From RUG11272 sp045226335 (GTDB lineage: Bacteria; Bacillota; Clostridia; Christensenellales; Aristaeellaceae): DNA of 12,836 nt. Shown one piece after another: positions 7,088 to 12,836 of the stretch. Within the stretch, counting starts at the first letter, position 1. Every line of letters begins with the position of its first letter. Where the stretch lies: positions 1 through 12,836 of the forward strand of contig JBGVCH010000062.1 of assembly GCA_045226335.1 (NCBI GenBank). Direction: 5' to 3'. A program made the translations under genes and the position numbers. Under the pieces are notes generated by a model that worked only from the letters and a program-made list of their open reading frames with translations, ran no database searches and was not told the origin of the DNA.

Positions 7088-8683
7088 TCATAGTTTGTCC
7101 AGCACGTCCCGTTTGATCTTGCGGTAGAACAGCAGGCAGATGACGCAGGACACGCCCTCCGCGATCAGGAAGGACCACCAGACGGCATCCACCGTGCCGA
7201 AGACCGCCTTCAGCAGCATGGCGGAGGGCAGCAGCACCAGCAACTGCCGGCAGATGGACAGGATCATGCTGTACAGCCCTTTGCCCAGGGCCTGGAAAAC
7301 ATTGCTGAGAGTGATGCCGATGGCCGCCAGGATGAAGCACAGGCTGATGCTCCGCAGGGCACCGGGGCCGATCTGCCCCATCTGCTTTGCCACCAGAGCG
7401 CTGGCCTCCTGGTCGTCAGACGCCTCCCCGCCGGCCTCCGCACTGGCTTCCAGGCTGGCCGCCGCGGCGGTTTTCGCTTCAAGGGGCTCTTCGGTTCCGG
7501 CTTCCGCGCCTGCCATGACGGCCGGGACCTCGACGGACGCTTCAAGCGACGCGGCCCCCGCCGTTTCCGCCCTGGCCTCCCGGCCCGAGAACACCGACAT
7601 CAGCGGCCCGGGAAAGACCTGGAACACCAGCATGCCCACCGCCATGATGATCACCGCGTACCGCAGGGCGATGTGAATGGCCGAATAGACCCGCTCCCGC
7701 AGCCGGGCGCCGTAGTTGTATCCCACGATGGCAATCATGCCGGCTCCAAGGCCGAAACAGGGCATGAAGATGAAGGACTGCAGCTTGAAGTAAATGTTCA
7801 GGACGTTCACCGCCGCGTTGCCCTGATCCGCGAACCCGGAGAGGATCGCGTTCATGCCCACGTTCATCACGGAGCCGATGGCCTGCATCACTGCCGCCGG
7901 GAAGCCCACCGCCATGATGGCCCGGATGATGACGGGATCGATTTTGAAGTCCCGGAGGTCCATCCGCAGCTCGGCATTCTTGGTTTGGTTGAGGGTGAAG
8001 CCCACCGCGGCGGAGACCCACTGGCCGATGACCGTCGCCACAGCCGCGCCCGCGATGCCCATGCCCGCCACGCCCATGCCCAGCGGGCCTTTCCCCGACT
8101 CAAAGATCAGGATCGGGTCCAGAATAATGTTGGTCACCGCGCCGGAAATCTGGGTGATCATGGACAGGGTGGTGTTACCGGTGGACTGCAGGAAGCGCTC
8201 CATCAGCAGCGCCATGAACAGGCCGAAGGACCACGTCGTGACGATGGACAGGTAGGTCTCCCCCAGCCAGCGGATCTTCTCCGCGTTTTTCAGGGTCTCC
8301 GGATTGACCACCAGGCCAATCAGGACGGGCGCCAGAAAGAGGCCCACCAGCGCGAAGAGCAGGAAGCCCGACGCCTCGATGACGAAGCCGTTCCAGGAGG
8401 CGCGCCGGGCCTGGGCGGCGTCCCCCTCGCCCAGCTTGCGGCTCAGCAGGCTGGCGATGCCCACCGCCATGCCGACGCCCAGCGCCACCATCAGCATCTG
8501 GAAGGGGAACGCCAGGGAGACCGCCGTCAGCGCGTCGGGGTCATAGCGGGCCACATAGATCGAGTCCACCACGTTGTAGAGCGCCTGGACCATCATCGAG
8601 ATCATGATGGGCAGCGAAATCTTCGGGATCAGTTTGGTCATCGGCATGGTGCCGAGCATGGTTGAACGGGCATCCTGCTGCAT
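7088..8683 (-). CDS. MATE-family multidrug/Na+-type efflux transporter with Ala/Glu-rich insertion
   Basis: A cytoplasmic-membrane exporter of the MATE family, which moves drugs, toxins or metabolites out using an ion gradient. At 531 residues it is longer than the usual 440-470. Hydrophobic segments cover most of the chain. Family-like stretches include LIPKISLPIMISMMVQALYNVVDS near the N-terminus, ERFLQSTGNTTLSM, and GFPAAVMQAIGSVMNVGMNAIL at the start of the second half. After MSVFSG (362-367), where other members have a short loop leading to the next helix, about 55 residues of Ala/Glu/Gly/Ser-rich sequence are inserted (about 368-423). The normal fold then resumes at GPGALRSISLCFILAAIGI. 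The GAGGAGG at 8691-8697, 7 nt before ATG 8683, fixes the start. It is the last gene of the operon, 16 nt after the Nudix-HAD gene. The substrate is unknown. Confidence 0.92.
   Translation of the reverse strand: MQQDARSTMLGTMPMTKLIPKISLPIMISMMVQALYNVVDSIYVARYDPDALTAVSLAFPFQMLMVALGVGMAVGIASLLSRKLGEGDAAQARRASWNGFVIEASGFLLFALVGLFLAPVLIGLVVNPETLKNAEKIRWLGETYLSIVTTWSFGLFMALLMERFLQSTGNTTLSMITQISGAVTNIILDPILIFESGKGPLGMGVAGMGIAGAAVATVIGQWVSAAVGFTLNQTKNAELRMDLRDFKIDPVIIRAIMAVGFPAAVMQAIGSVMNVGMNAILSGFADQGNAAVNVLNIYFKLQSFIFMPCFGLGAGMIAIVGYNYGARLRERVYSAIHIALRYAVIIMAVGMLVFQVFPGPLMSVFSGREARAETAGAASLEASVEVPAVMAGAEAGTEEPLEAKTAAAASLEASAEAGGEASDDQEASALVAKQMGQIGPGALRSISLCFILAAIGITLSNVFQALGKGLYSMILSICRQLLVLLPSAMLLKAVFGTVDAVWWSFLIAEGVSCVICLLFYRKIKRDVLDKL
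7409..7582 (-). other. Low-complexity Ala/Glu-rich insertion coded within the MATE gene
   Basis: Residues about 368-425 of the transporter consist largely of Ala, Glu, Gly, Ser and Val with a strong net negative charge. The heptad AASLEAS occurs twice (377-383 and 408-414) with different codons. The frame is intact on both sides and membrane segments flank it, so it would form a soluble acidic loop. It is not predicted as a known domain. Confidence 0.75.
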
Positions 8684-8699
8684 TGGTCAGCCTCCTCGT

Positions 8700-9710
8700 T
8701 TATGGGAGCGGTTCGGGGCAAAGCAGGGCGGGCAGTTCCGCCGCGCTGCCGGCCCGCAGATCGCAGGGCGTATCCGGGAAATGGCCGTCCGGGTCCAGCA
8801 GGCAGCCCAGGATCCCGGCGTTCTTTGCCGCTTCGATGTCCAGCGGCCGGTCCCCGACCATGCACGCGCCTTCCGGGTCGACCCCGTGGGTCCGGATCAG
8901 GTGGAGCAGCGATGCCGGGTCCGGTTTCCGCGGGAAACCGTCCTCCGCCGTCACCCAAGCGCTGAACAGCGGAAGCAGGCCGTTGGCGTCCAACGCTTCC
9001 AGCGCCGTGGCGTCCCGGTGGGTCACCAGGTAATGCCTGCACCCTATGCTGTGGAGTTTTCGGAGGGCCTCCTCCATTCCGGGCATCAGCGGGTAATCCC
9101 GCGGCGCGGTTTTCTTTTCCTCCGCCCGGTAGGCCTCCGCCAGCGCGTGGGTGGAAAAGCCGAAGGCGCCGGACGTTCTCCGCAGGGCGTCCCCCAGGGA
9201 GACCTTCATCATGCGCAGGGCTTCCGCCGGCGTCACCCGGGCCCCCAGCTTACCGCAGGCAATCGAAAAGGCCGCCGTCATGACCGGGTACGTATCGAAC
9301 AGCGTGCCGTCAAAATCCCAGAAAAGGTCCCGAAGCGGCGGATCGTTCAGCGCCAGGCTCCTGGCCACCGGCGCGTCCGCCGGACAGAAGGCCAGCGGCA
9401 GCAGATCCCTGGGCCGGAGGAAGCAGACCGCCTCGTGCTCCGTGGCCACCGGCTCCGCGTCGGTCTTCGCCGTCAGAAAGGTGAAGCGGATCCCGCCCTC
9501 CTCCGCGGCGCGGACCGCCCGCACGTTCCGCACAGGCAGGGACAGTTCCTCCAGCAGCTCTCTCTGCAGACAGGCTGCTGCGTCCTCGCCGGGCTCCCGC
9601 TTGCCGCCGGGAAACTCCCACAGGTGCGCGTTCCGTCGCCCCTCGCCTCTCCGGCAGGCCAGGATCTCCCCCGCTTTGTTGTAAATGATGCCCGCCGAAA
9701 CCTCCGTCAT
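8700..9710 (-). CDS. Fusion of MutT-type Nudix hydrolase and HAD-family phosphatase
   Basis: A 336-residue cytoplasmic two-domain enzyme. Residues about 1-123 are a MutT-type Nudix domain: WEFPGGK at 31-37 and the Nudix box G36-x5-E42-x7-R50-E51-L-x-E54-E55, with Ser57 in place of the usual Gly. Such enzymes hydrolyse (oxidised) nucleoside triphosphates to monophosphate and pyrophosphate. Residues about 126-330 are a HAD hydrolase of the phosphoglycolate phosphatase/PpaX-like type: motif I DFDGT (D132, D134), motif II T230 in LVTHRD, motif III K262 in RKPDP, motif IV VGDRPLD (D287, D291), with a helical cap between I and II. Both active sites look intact. The ATG at 9710 overlaps the barnase-like gene stop by 4 nt (ATGA), so translation is probably coupled. 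A plausible but unproven role is two-step breakdown of damaged nucleotides. Confidence 0.9.
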   Translation of the reverse strand: MTEVSAGIIYNKAGEILACRRGEGRRNAHLWEFPGGKREPGEDAAACLQRELLEELSLPVRNVRAVRAAEEGGIRFTFLTAKTDAEPVATEHEAVCFLRPRDLLPLAFCPADAPVARSLALNDPPLRDLFWDFDGTLFDTYPVMTAAFSIACGKLGARVTPAEALRMMKVSLGDALRRTSGAFGFSTHALAEAYRAEEKKTAPRDYPLMPGMEEALRKLHSIGCRHYLVTHRDATALEALDANGLLPLFSAWVTAEDGFPRKPDPASLLHLIRTHGVDPEGACMVGDRPLDIEAAKNAGILGCLLDPDGHFPDTPCDLRAGSAAELPALLCPEPLP

Positions 9711-10363
9711 GGGCCTTGATCCCCCTGCGTGTCGCTGGGGAACAGCTGCACAAAGGTCTGGTAATGGTCCTCCGTGTAGAACACCAGGCCGTCGTTGGAG
9801 AAGATCACCCGGTACTCACTGCGCTTCCCTTTGACATAGTAGCAGTCGCACTCGTAATACTTGCGCCCCTTCGCCGTGGGGAGCAGACTCTCGTAGTTGC
9901 CGAAGTAGTCCCCGCCGATGGACTTGCCCGGGGCGGCTTGCGACACATACCTGTACCGGGTGCCCCAGCCCAGGGCCTGGGCTTCCTTCTTGGTGATAAA
10001 GTTGTCCGGCAGGGTCATGTCGTGGGCAAAGAGCCAGTCCGCGATGGCCTGGGGCTCGATGATAGGGCCGTCCGGGACCGGGGTGGGGGTGACGGCCGGC
10101 GCTTTCTCCTCCTCGGGCGCGGGCGTCTCCGGAGCGGGCGTTTCCGCGGGGGCGGCCGTCTCCGGCTTGGGGGTCTTCTTGGGCTTCGGGGTGGGGGTGG
10201 TCTTCCTGCGGCCCGCGCTGTAATACGCTGTGGACAGCGGGCTCCGGGACGGCTCCTCCGCCGCCCGGGCCGGCAATTCGATCAGGCAGCAGAGCACGGT
10301 CAGCAGCGCCGCGAACCCTGCCAGGGCCCGCCTCAGCCCGCATTTGGTGAAGAATCTGCGCAT
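9707..10363 (-). CDS. Secreted barnase-family ribonuclease
   Basis: Extracellular guanyl-preferring ribonuclease (barnase/N1-T1 family), 218 residues. A signal sequence (about 1-34, ending PARAA) is followed by a Pro/Thr/Lys/Glu-rich linker (about 50-98) and the barnase domain (about 102-208). The domain aligns clearly: LPDNFITKKEAQALGW, APGKSIGGDYFGN, and DHYQTF at the end. Equivalents of the catalytic residues are all present: K125 (barnase K27), R167 (R69), E171 (E73), R181 (R83), R185 (R87), H200 (H102) and Y201 (Y103). The position of barnase R59, a major barstar contact, is Y157. The GGGAGG 8 nt before ATG 10363 supports the start. It lies 19 nt after the deacetylase gene and overlaps the Nudix-HAD gene by 4 nt. 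No barstar-like gene is found beside it. Confidence 0.93.
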   Translation of the reverse strand: MRRFFTKCGLRRALAGFAALLTVLCCLIELPARAAEEPSRSPLSTAYYSAGRRKTTPTPKPKKTPKPETAAPAETPAPETPAPEEEKAPAVTPTPVPDGPIIEPQAIADWLFAHDMTLPDNFITKKEAQALGWGTRYRYVSQAAPGKSIGGDYFGNYESLLPTAKGRKYYECDCYYVKGKRSEYRVIFSNDGLVFYTEDHYQTFVQLFPSDTQGDQGP

Positions 10364-10382
10364 CTCTCGGGCCTCCCGTTCG

Positions 10383-11369
10383 TCATTGCCTCAGGTCGTT
10401 CTTGTGGTTGTAGATCTCCGGGCTGATCTCGATCTCGTCGAATTCCAGCAGCTCCCGGACCGTCACCAGCTCATAGCCCTGTTCCACCAGCCAGGGGATC
10501 AGGGTCTTCAGGCACTTGACGTCCTTGGCCCGGGCGTGATACAGCAGGATGCTGCCGTTCCTCACGTCCTTCTTGGCCTTCTCCGCGTCCGTCTGGCTCA
10601 CGTCCCAGAGAACGATGTGGTCATAGCCGTACTTGCGGAAAACGCTCTCCATAGTCTTGTAGATCCTGCCGTCCGAGGTCCGGTACGCGCCGAAAGGCGG
10701 CCGCACGGACACGACGCCGTAGTGGTAGCCCAGCACCTCATCCAGGCACTCCTGGAAGCGGTACAGATGGGTCGCGATGCCGCCCCGACTCATCTTGGTC
10801 ATCTTGGTGTGGTGCATGGTGTGGCTGCCGATCTCACAGCCGTAGTCCACGATCTCGCGCCACAGCTCCGCGTCCTTGGCCTTCAGCTGGTCTCCCAGGG
10901 GGAAGAAGGTCATGACCACGCCATACTGCTTGCAGATCTCGAACGCTTCACGAACCTTGTCCCGCTCGTAGCAGTCGTCCATGGTCACCGCGACGCGCTT
11001 CGCGTCCCGGGGGCCGTTCCGGATGCCGAAGCCCTGGGAGTCCGCGTACCGCGGGCCCCGATCTTCCTCGGGCGCCTCAGCGGAGGGCGTCTCCTCCGGC
11101 TCGGTCTCCGCGGGCGTCTCCGGCTCCTCGATCAGAACGGTCTCCGGTTCGGTGTCCTCGTCCTCCGCGGTCTCTTCCATTTCGACGGTCTCTTCCTCCG
11201 GATCGTCGGCCGGCGCTTCTTCCGTTTCCGGGAGCGCCGGTTCGGGGGTCACGGCCGCAAGCGCCGGAGAGGGCGTCGCGCTGTTCCCGTCCGTGATGAC
11301 CAGCCCGCCTGCCAGCGCCGTGGCGGTGAGCATCGTCAGCAGGCAAACCCATACCAGGATTTTACGCAT
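10383..11369 (-). CDS. Secreted/anchored polysaccharide deacetylase (NodB, CE4 family)
   Basis: A 328-residue CE4 enzyme expected to act outside the membrane on peptidoglycan or another N-acetylated glycan. An N-terminal hydrophobic signal or anchor (about 4-25) leads to an acidic Glu/Pro/Thr-rich spacer (about 41-104) and the NodB domain (about 122-310). Motifs: MT1 TMDDC (D131 base, D132 metal), MT2 SHTMHH (H183 and H187 metal), MT3 RPPFGAYR (223-230), MT4 LWDVSQTD (254-261), MT5 ILLYH (H278). MT1 has Cys where the family nearly always has Gly (DDG). The other catalytic and metal positions are kept, so activity is likely. GGGGGA just upstream of ATG 11369 is the probable ribosome binding site. 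It is the first gene of the four-gene operon, 38 nt downstream of rnpB; no separate promoter is obvious, so some read-through from rnpB is possible. Confidence 0.92.
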   Translation of the reverse strand: MRKILVWVCLLTMLTATALAGGLVITDGNSATPSPALAAVTPEPALPETEEAPADDPEEETVEMEETAEDEDTEPETVLIEEPETPAETEPEETPSAEAPEEDRGPRYADSQGFGIRNGPRDAKRVAVTMDDCYERDKVREAFEICKQYGVVMTFFPLGDQLKAKDAELWREIVDYGCEIGSHTMHHTKMTKMSRGGIATHLYRFQECLDEVLGYHYGVVSVRPPFGAYRTSDGRIYKTMESVFRKYGYDHIVLWDVSQTDAEKAKKDVRNGSILLYHARAKDVKCLKTLIPWLVEQGYELVTVRELLEFDEIEISPEIYNHKNDLRQ

Positions 11370-11401
11370 CGGAATCCCCCATCTGTCGTCGGATTAGCAG
11401 G

Positions 11402-11414
11402 AAAAATGTGCGAG
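11402..11414 (-). terminator. Probable terminator at the 3' end of rnpB
   Basis: The 3' strand of the rnpB P1 helix (CUCGCAC) is followed at once by AUUUUU. With its 5' partner at 11736-11742 this resembles a weak Rho-independent stop. It may allow read-through into the deacetylase operon (inference). Confidence 0.5.
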
Positions 11415-11742
11415 CGTGACCGTAAGCCGAGTTCTGTCGTGGGTGATCATCTATCCAGGCCCAAAGTTGCCAGTGGGCTCAAGCGATTGCGGGGACGCGG
11501 CGGGCCGCCGCATGTGTCCTCATACCATCTTGCACCGGGTGGGGTTTACATCGCGGACAAGTCGCCAGGCCGCGGGTGAGCTCTTGCCTCGCCTTTCCAC
11601 CCTTACCCCGGAAACCGGGGCGGTATCTCTCTGTTGCACTCTCCTTGGAGTCGCCTCCACCGGCCGTTAGCCGGCACCCTGCCCTGCGGTGCTCGGACTT
11701 TCCTCATGCCTTTCGGCACGCGATCACCTGGTCACCTCGCAC
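11408..11742 (-). ncRNA. rnpB: RNase P RNA, bacterial type A
   Basis: Catalytic RNA of RNase P, which trims the 5' leaders of tRNA precursors. The minus strand shows the conserved core: GAGGAAAGUCCG (11694-11705, 5' side of P4), AGAGUGCAACAGAGAG, CGAGGCAAGAG, the L15 region AAACCCCACCCGGUGCAAG that binds the tRNA CCA end, and ACAGAACUCGGCUUACGG (3' side of P4, ending at 11420). The ends are defined by P1: GUGCGAG-GUGACC at the 5' end (11742) pairs with GGUCAC-CUCGCAC at the 3' end (11408). Its length of about 335 nt and its L15 resemble type A RNAs, not the type B form of Bacillus. The exact ends are inferred from pairing and promoter position. Confidence 0.96.
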
Positions 11743-11748
11743 GGACCC

Positions 11749-11777
11749 ATTATAGCGCCCATGCGGGTGCGGGTCAA
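11749..11777 (-). promoter_or_regulatory. Promoter of rnpB
   Basis: On the minus strand a TTGACC -35 (11772-11777), a 17-bp spacer and a perfect TATAAT -10 (11749-11754). The inferred RNA 5' end at 11742 is 7 nt downstream of the -10, as expected. This is a very strong promoter, suiting a highly expressed RNA. Confidence 0.92.
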
Positions 11778-11861
11778 GATGGATTCGGAACGAAGAACAC
11801 TAAATGGGGAATGATGTGCTTTTTCCTGCGAAGCGGGCGCGCCGGCGGCGGGGTTCGTCGA

Positions 11862-11890
11862 TTGACGAAAAGGGGATTTGGCGGTATACT
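11862..11890 (+). promoter_or_regulatory. Promoter of the caspase-like gene
   Basis: TTGACG -35 (11862-11867), a 17-bp spacer and TATACT -10 (11885-11890), each one mismatch from the consensus. The start would be near 11897, giving a leader of about 50 nt before ATG 11949. Confidence 0.85.
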
Positions 11891-11948
11891 GTACTTGTTG
11901 GAAGATGTCTTTCCGGCGCCAAAGCCGCTGAGGGAGGGAGGGAAAGCC

Positions 11949-12836
11949 ATGCTGCGCTGGCGTTGGCTGGCGGGGTTCACGCTGATCCTGGCCTGCCTCC
12001 TGGCCCCCGCCCTGGCGGAATGGCGCGCCCTGCTCATCGGCTGCGACACGTTCCTCTCCCTGGACAGCACGGCCCCCGCCTCCGCCAACAACGTGCGGAT
12101 GATGACGGAAACCCTCCGGGGGACGGTGAACCCGACCCATTTCATCGCCGAGCCCGACGGCCTGGCCGGGGAAGCGCGTCTGCGCCAGCTGGCGGAGGAG
12201 GCCTTCTCCGGCGCCGGCAACGAGGACGTCTGCTGCTTTTACGTCAGCACCCACGGTCTGTGGGAGGAGGGCATGCAGCCCGGCGAGTTTGCCCTGCTCC
12301 TCTCCGACGGTGAGGAGGAGACCCGCCTGACCGCCTCCGCGCTGAAGGACATCCTGGATCGGTACAAAGGGAAAAAGCTGGTGATCCTGGACGCCTGCCA
12401 CAGCGGCGCCGTGCTGGGCAAGGGGGTGTCAACACGGCTGGACAGCCTGTTCCGGGGCCCCGATTACGCGGTGCTGTGCTCCTCGGGCGGCACGGAGGAG
12501 AGCTGGTTCTGGTCCGGCTCCGACGGCCTCCGGAGCGGCTCGGGCTACTTCACCGCCAGCCTGGTGCGGGGCATCTCCGCCGCCGGGAACTACGCCGCGG
12601 ACGCGAACCGCGACGGCGTCATCACCCTGACGGAGATCCAGCGCTACCTGCTGTCGAACCACGGCGCTTCCACCGCCCGGGTCTATCCGGAGGACAGCGC
12701 CTTTCCCGTGATCACCTACAACCGCGGCACAGCCGGCCGTCTGAACCGAAACGCCCTGGTGAGCGGCCTGACCTTCGAGGAGGGCGCCCTCTCCATCGCC
12801 TCCCCCACCATCCGCTTTTCCTTCACCGTGCTGACC
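11949..12836 (+). CDS. Secreted caspase-like cysteine peptidase (C14) with EF-hand loop (3' end beyond window)
   Basis: The frame is open for 296 codons to the right edge, so the C-terminus is missing. A signal peptide (about 1-23, ending ALA before E24) suggests export; an ILAC at 13-16 is a poor lipobox. The caspase p20-like fold follows: first strand WRALLIGCD (25-33), a catalytic His102 in FYVSTHG, and the catalytic Cys150 in VILDACHSG. Residues 218-229 (D-x-N-x-D-G-x-I-x-x-x-E) match the 12-residue EF-hand calcium loop exactly. After about residue 265 the sequence may enter a beta-rich domain, which is cut. Caspase-like bacterial peptidases cleave after basic or acidic residues and many need calcium; the specificity here cannot be told. 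A GGGAGG-like site about 8 nt before ATG 11949 supports the start. It is transcribed away from rnpB by its own promoter. Confidence 0.88.
   Translation, partial: MLRWRWLAGFTLILACLLAPALAEWRALLIGCDTFLSLDSTAPASANNVRMMTETLRGTVNPTHFIAEPDGLAGEARLRQLAEEAFSGAGNEDVCCFYVSTHGLWEEGMQPGEFALLLSDGEEETRLTASALKDILDRYKGKKLVILDACHSGAVLGKGVSTRLDSLFRGPDYAVLCSSGGTEESWFWSGSDGLRSGSGYFTASLVRGISAAGNYAADANRDGVITLTEIQRYLLSNHGASTARVYPEDSAFPVITYNRGTAGRLNRNALVSGLTFEEGALSIASPTIRFSFTVLT

Larger units (their letters stand above)
11743..11948. other. Divergent promoter region between rnpB and the caspase-like gene
   Basis: This 206-bp stretch holds two back-to-back sigma-A type promoters, one for rnpB and one for the caspase-like gene. 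The 84 bp between their -35 elements (11778-11861) contain no recognisable gene or operator; the left part is less GC-rich than its surroundings. Confidence 0.7.

Noticed and set aside
9707..11369. Search for a barstar or other small immunity gene next to the RNase
   Set aside because: No short frame with a ribosome binding site and barstar-like acidic sequence was found on either strand; the genes are packed without room for one.
10230..11579. A 449-codon plus-strand frame over the deacetylase and part of rnpB
   Set aside because: It runs antisense to a clear CE4 enzyme and into a structured RNA gene, and has no recognisable domain.
11899..11930. Possible small hairpins in the leader of the caspase-like gene
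   Set aside because: The stems are short with bulges, and no known riboswitch or attenuator pattern fits.
11724..12401. A 225-codon minus-strand frame
   Set aside because: It is antisense to the caspase-like gene and covers both divergent promoters; no ribosome binding site or motif supports it.

Overview
The window is chromosomal DNA from a GC-rich, Gram-positive-type bacterium, most likely a Clostridia-like member of the Bacillota. The main reasons are the comEC-holA gene order, sigma-A type promoters, strong AGGAGG-type ribosome binding sites and a type A RNase P RNA. Genes are tightly packed and nearly every gene could be given a family. No transposon, phage, CRISPR array or tRNA was seen.

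Left block (1-5354, all on the minus strand): an apparent five-gene operon read from right to left. It runs from an unrecognised 148-residue protein to a ZnuA-like zinc-binding protein, a small metallo-beta-lactamase-fold hydrolase, the DNA-uptake channel ComEC, and HolA (DNA polymerase III delta), which is cut by the left edge. Genes are joined by gaps of 2-15 nt or by a GTGA overlap. The block combines DNA uptake, replication and zinc handling.

Centre (5355-7080): a 351-bp gene-free region with two perfect DnaA boxes and one near-perfect box, then dnaA on the plus strand. dnaA is not followed by dnaN. It ends at a palindromic terminator shared with the convergent operon to its right.

Right block (7088-11369, minus strand): an apparent four-gene operon read from right to left: a secreted or anchored NodB-type polysaccharide deacetylase, a secreted barnase-family ribonuclease with a complete active site, a MutT-type Nudix/HAD phosphatase fusion, and a MATE-family exporter with an unusual Ala/Glu-rich insertion. 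No barstar inhibitor gene is visible. This cassette is the most unusual part of the window: an envelope enzyme, an extracellular RNase, a possible two-step nucleotide-processing enzyme and an exporter. Their joint role is inference.

Right end (11408-12836): rnpB (RNase P RNA) on the minus strand with a near-consensus promoter. Back to back with it is a plus-strand gene, with its own clear promoter, for a secreted caspase-like (C14) peptidase carrying an EF-hand-type calcium loop. This gene is cut by the right edge.
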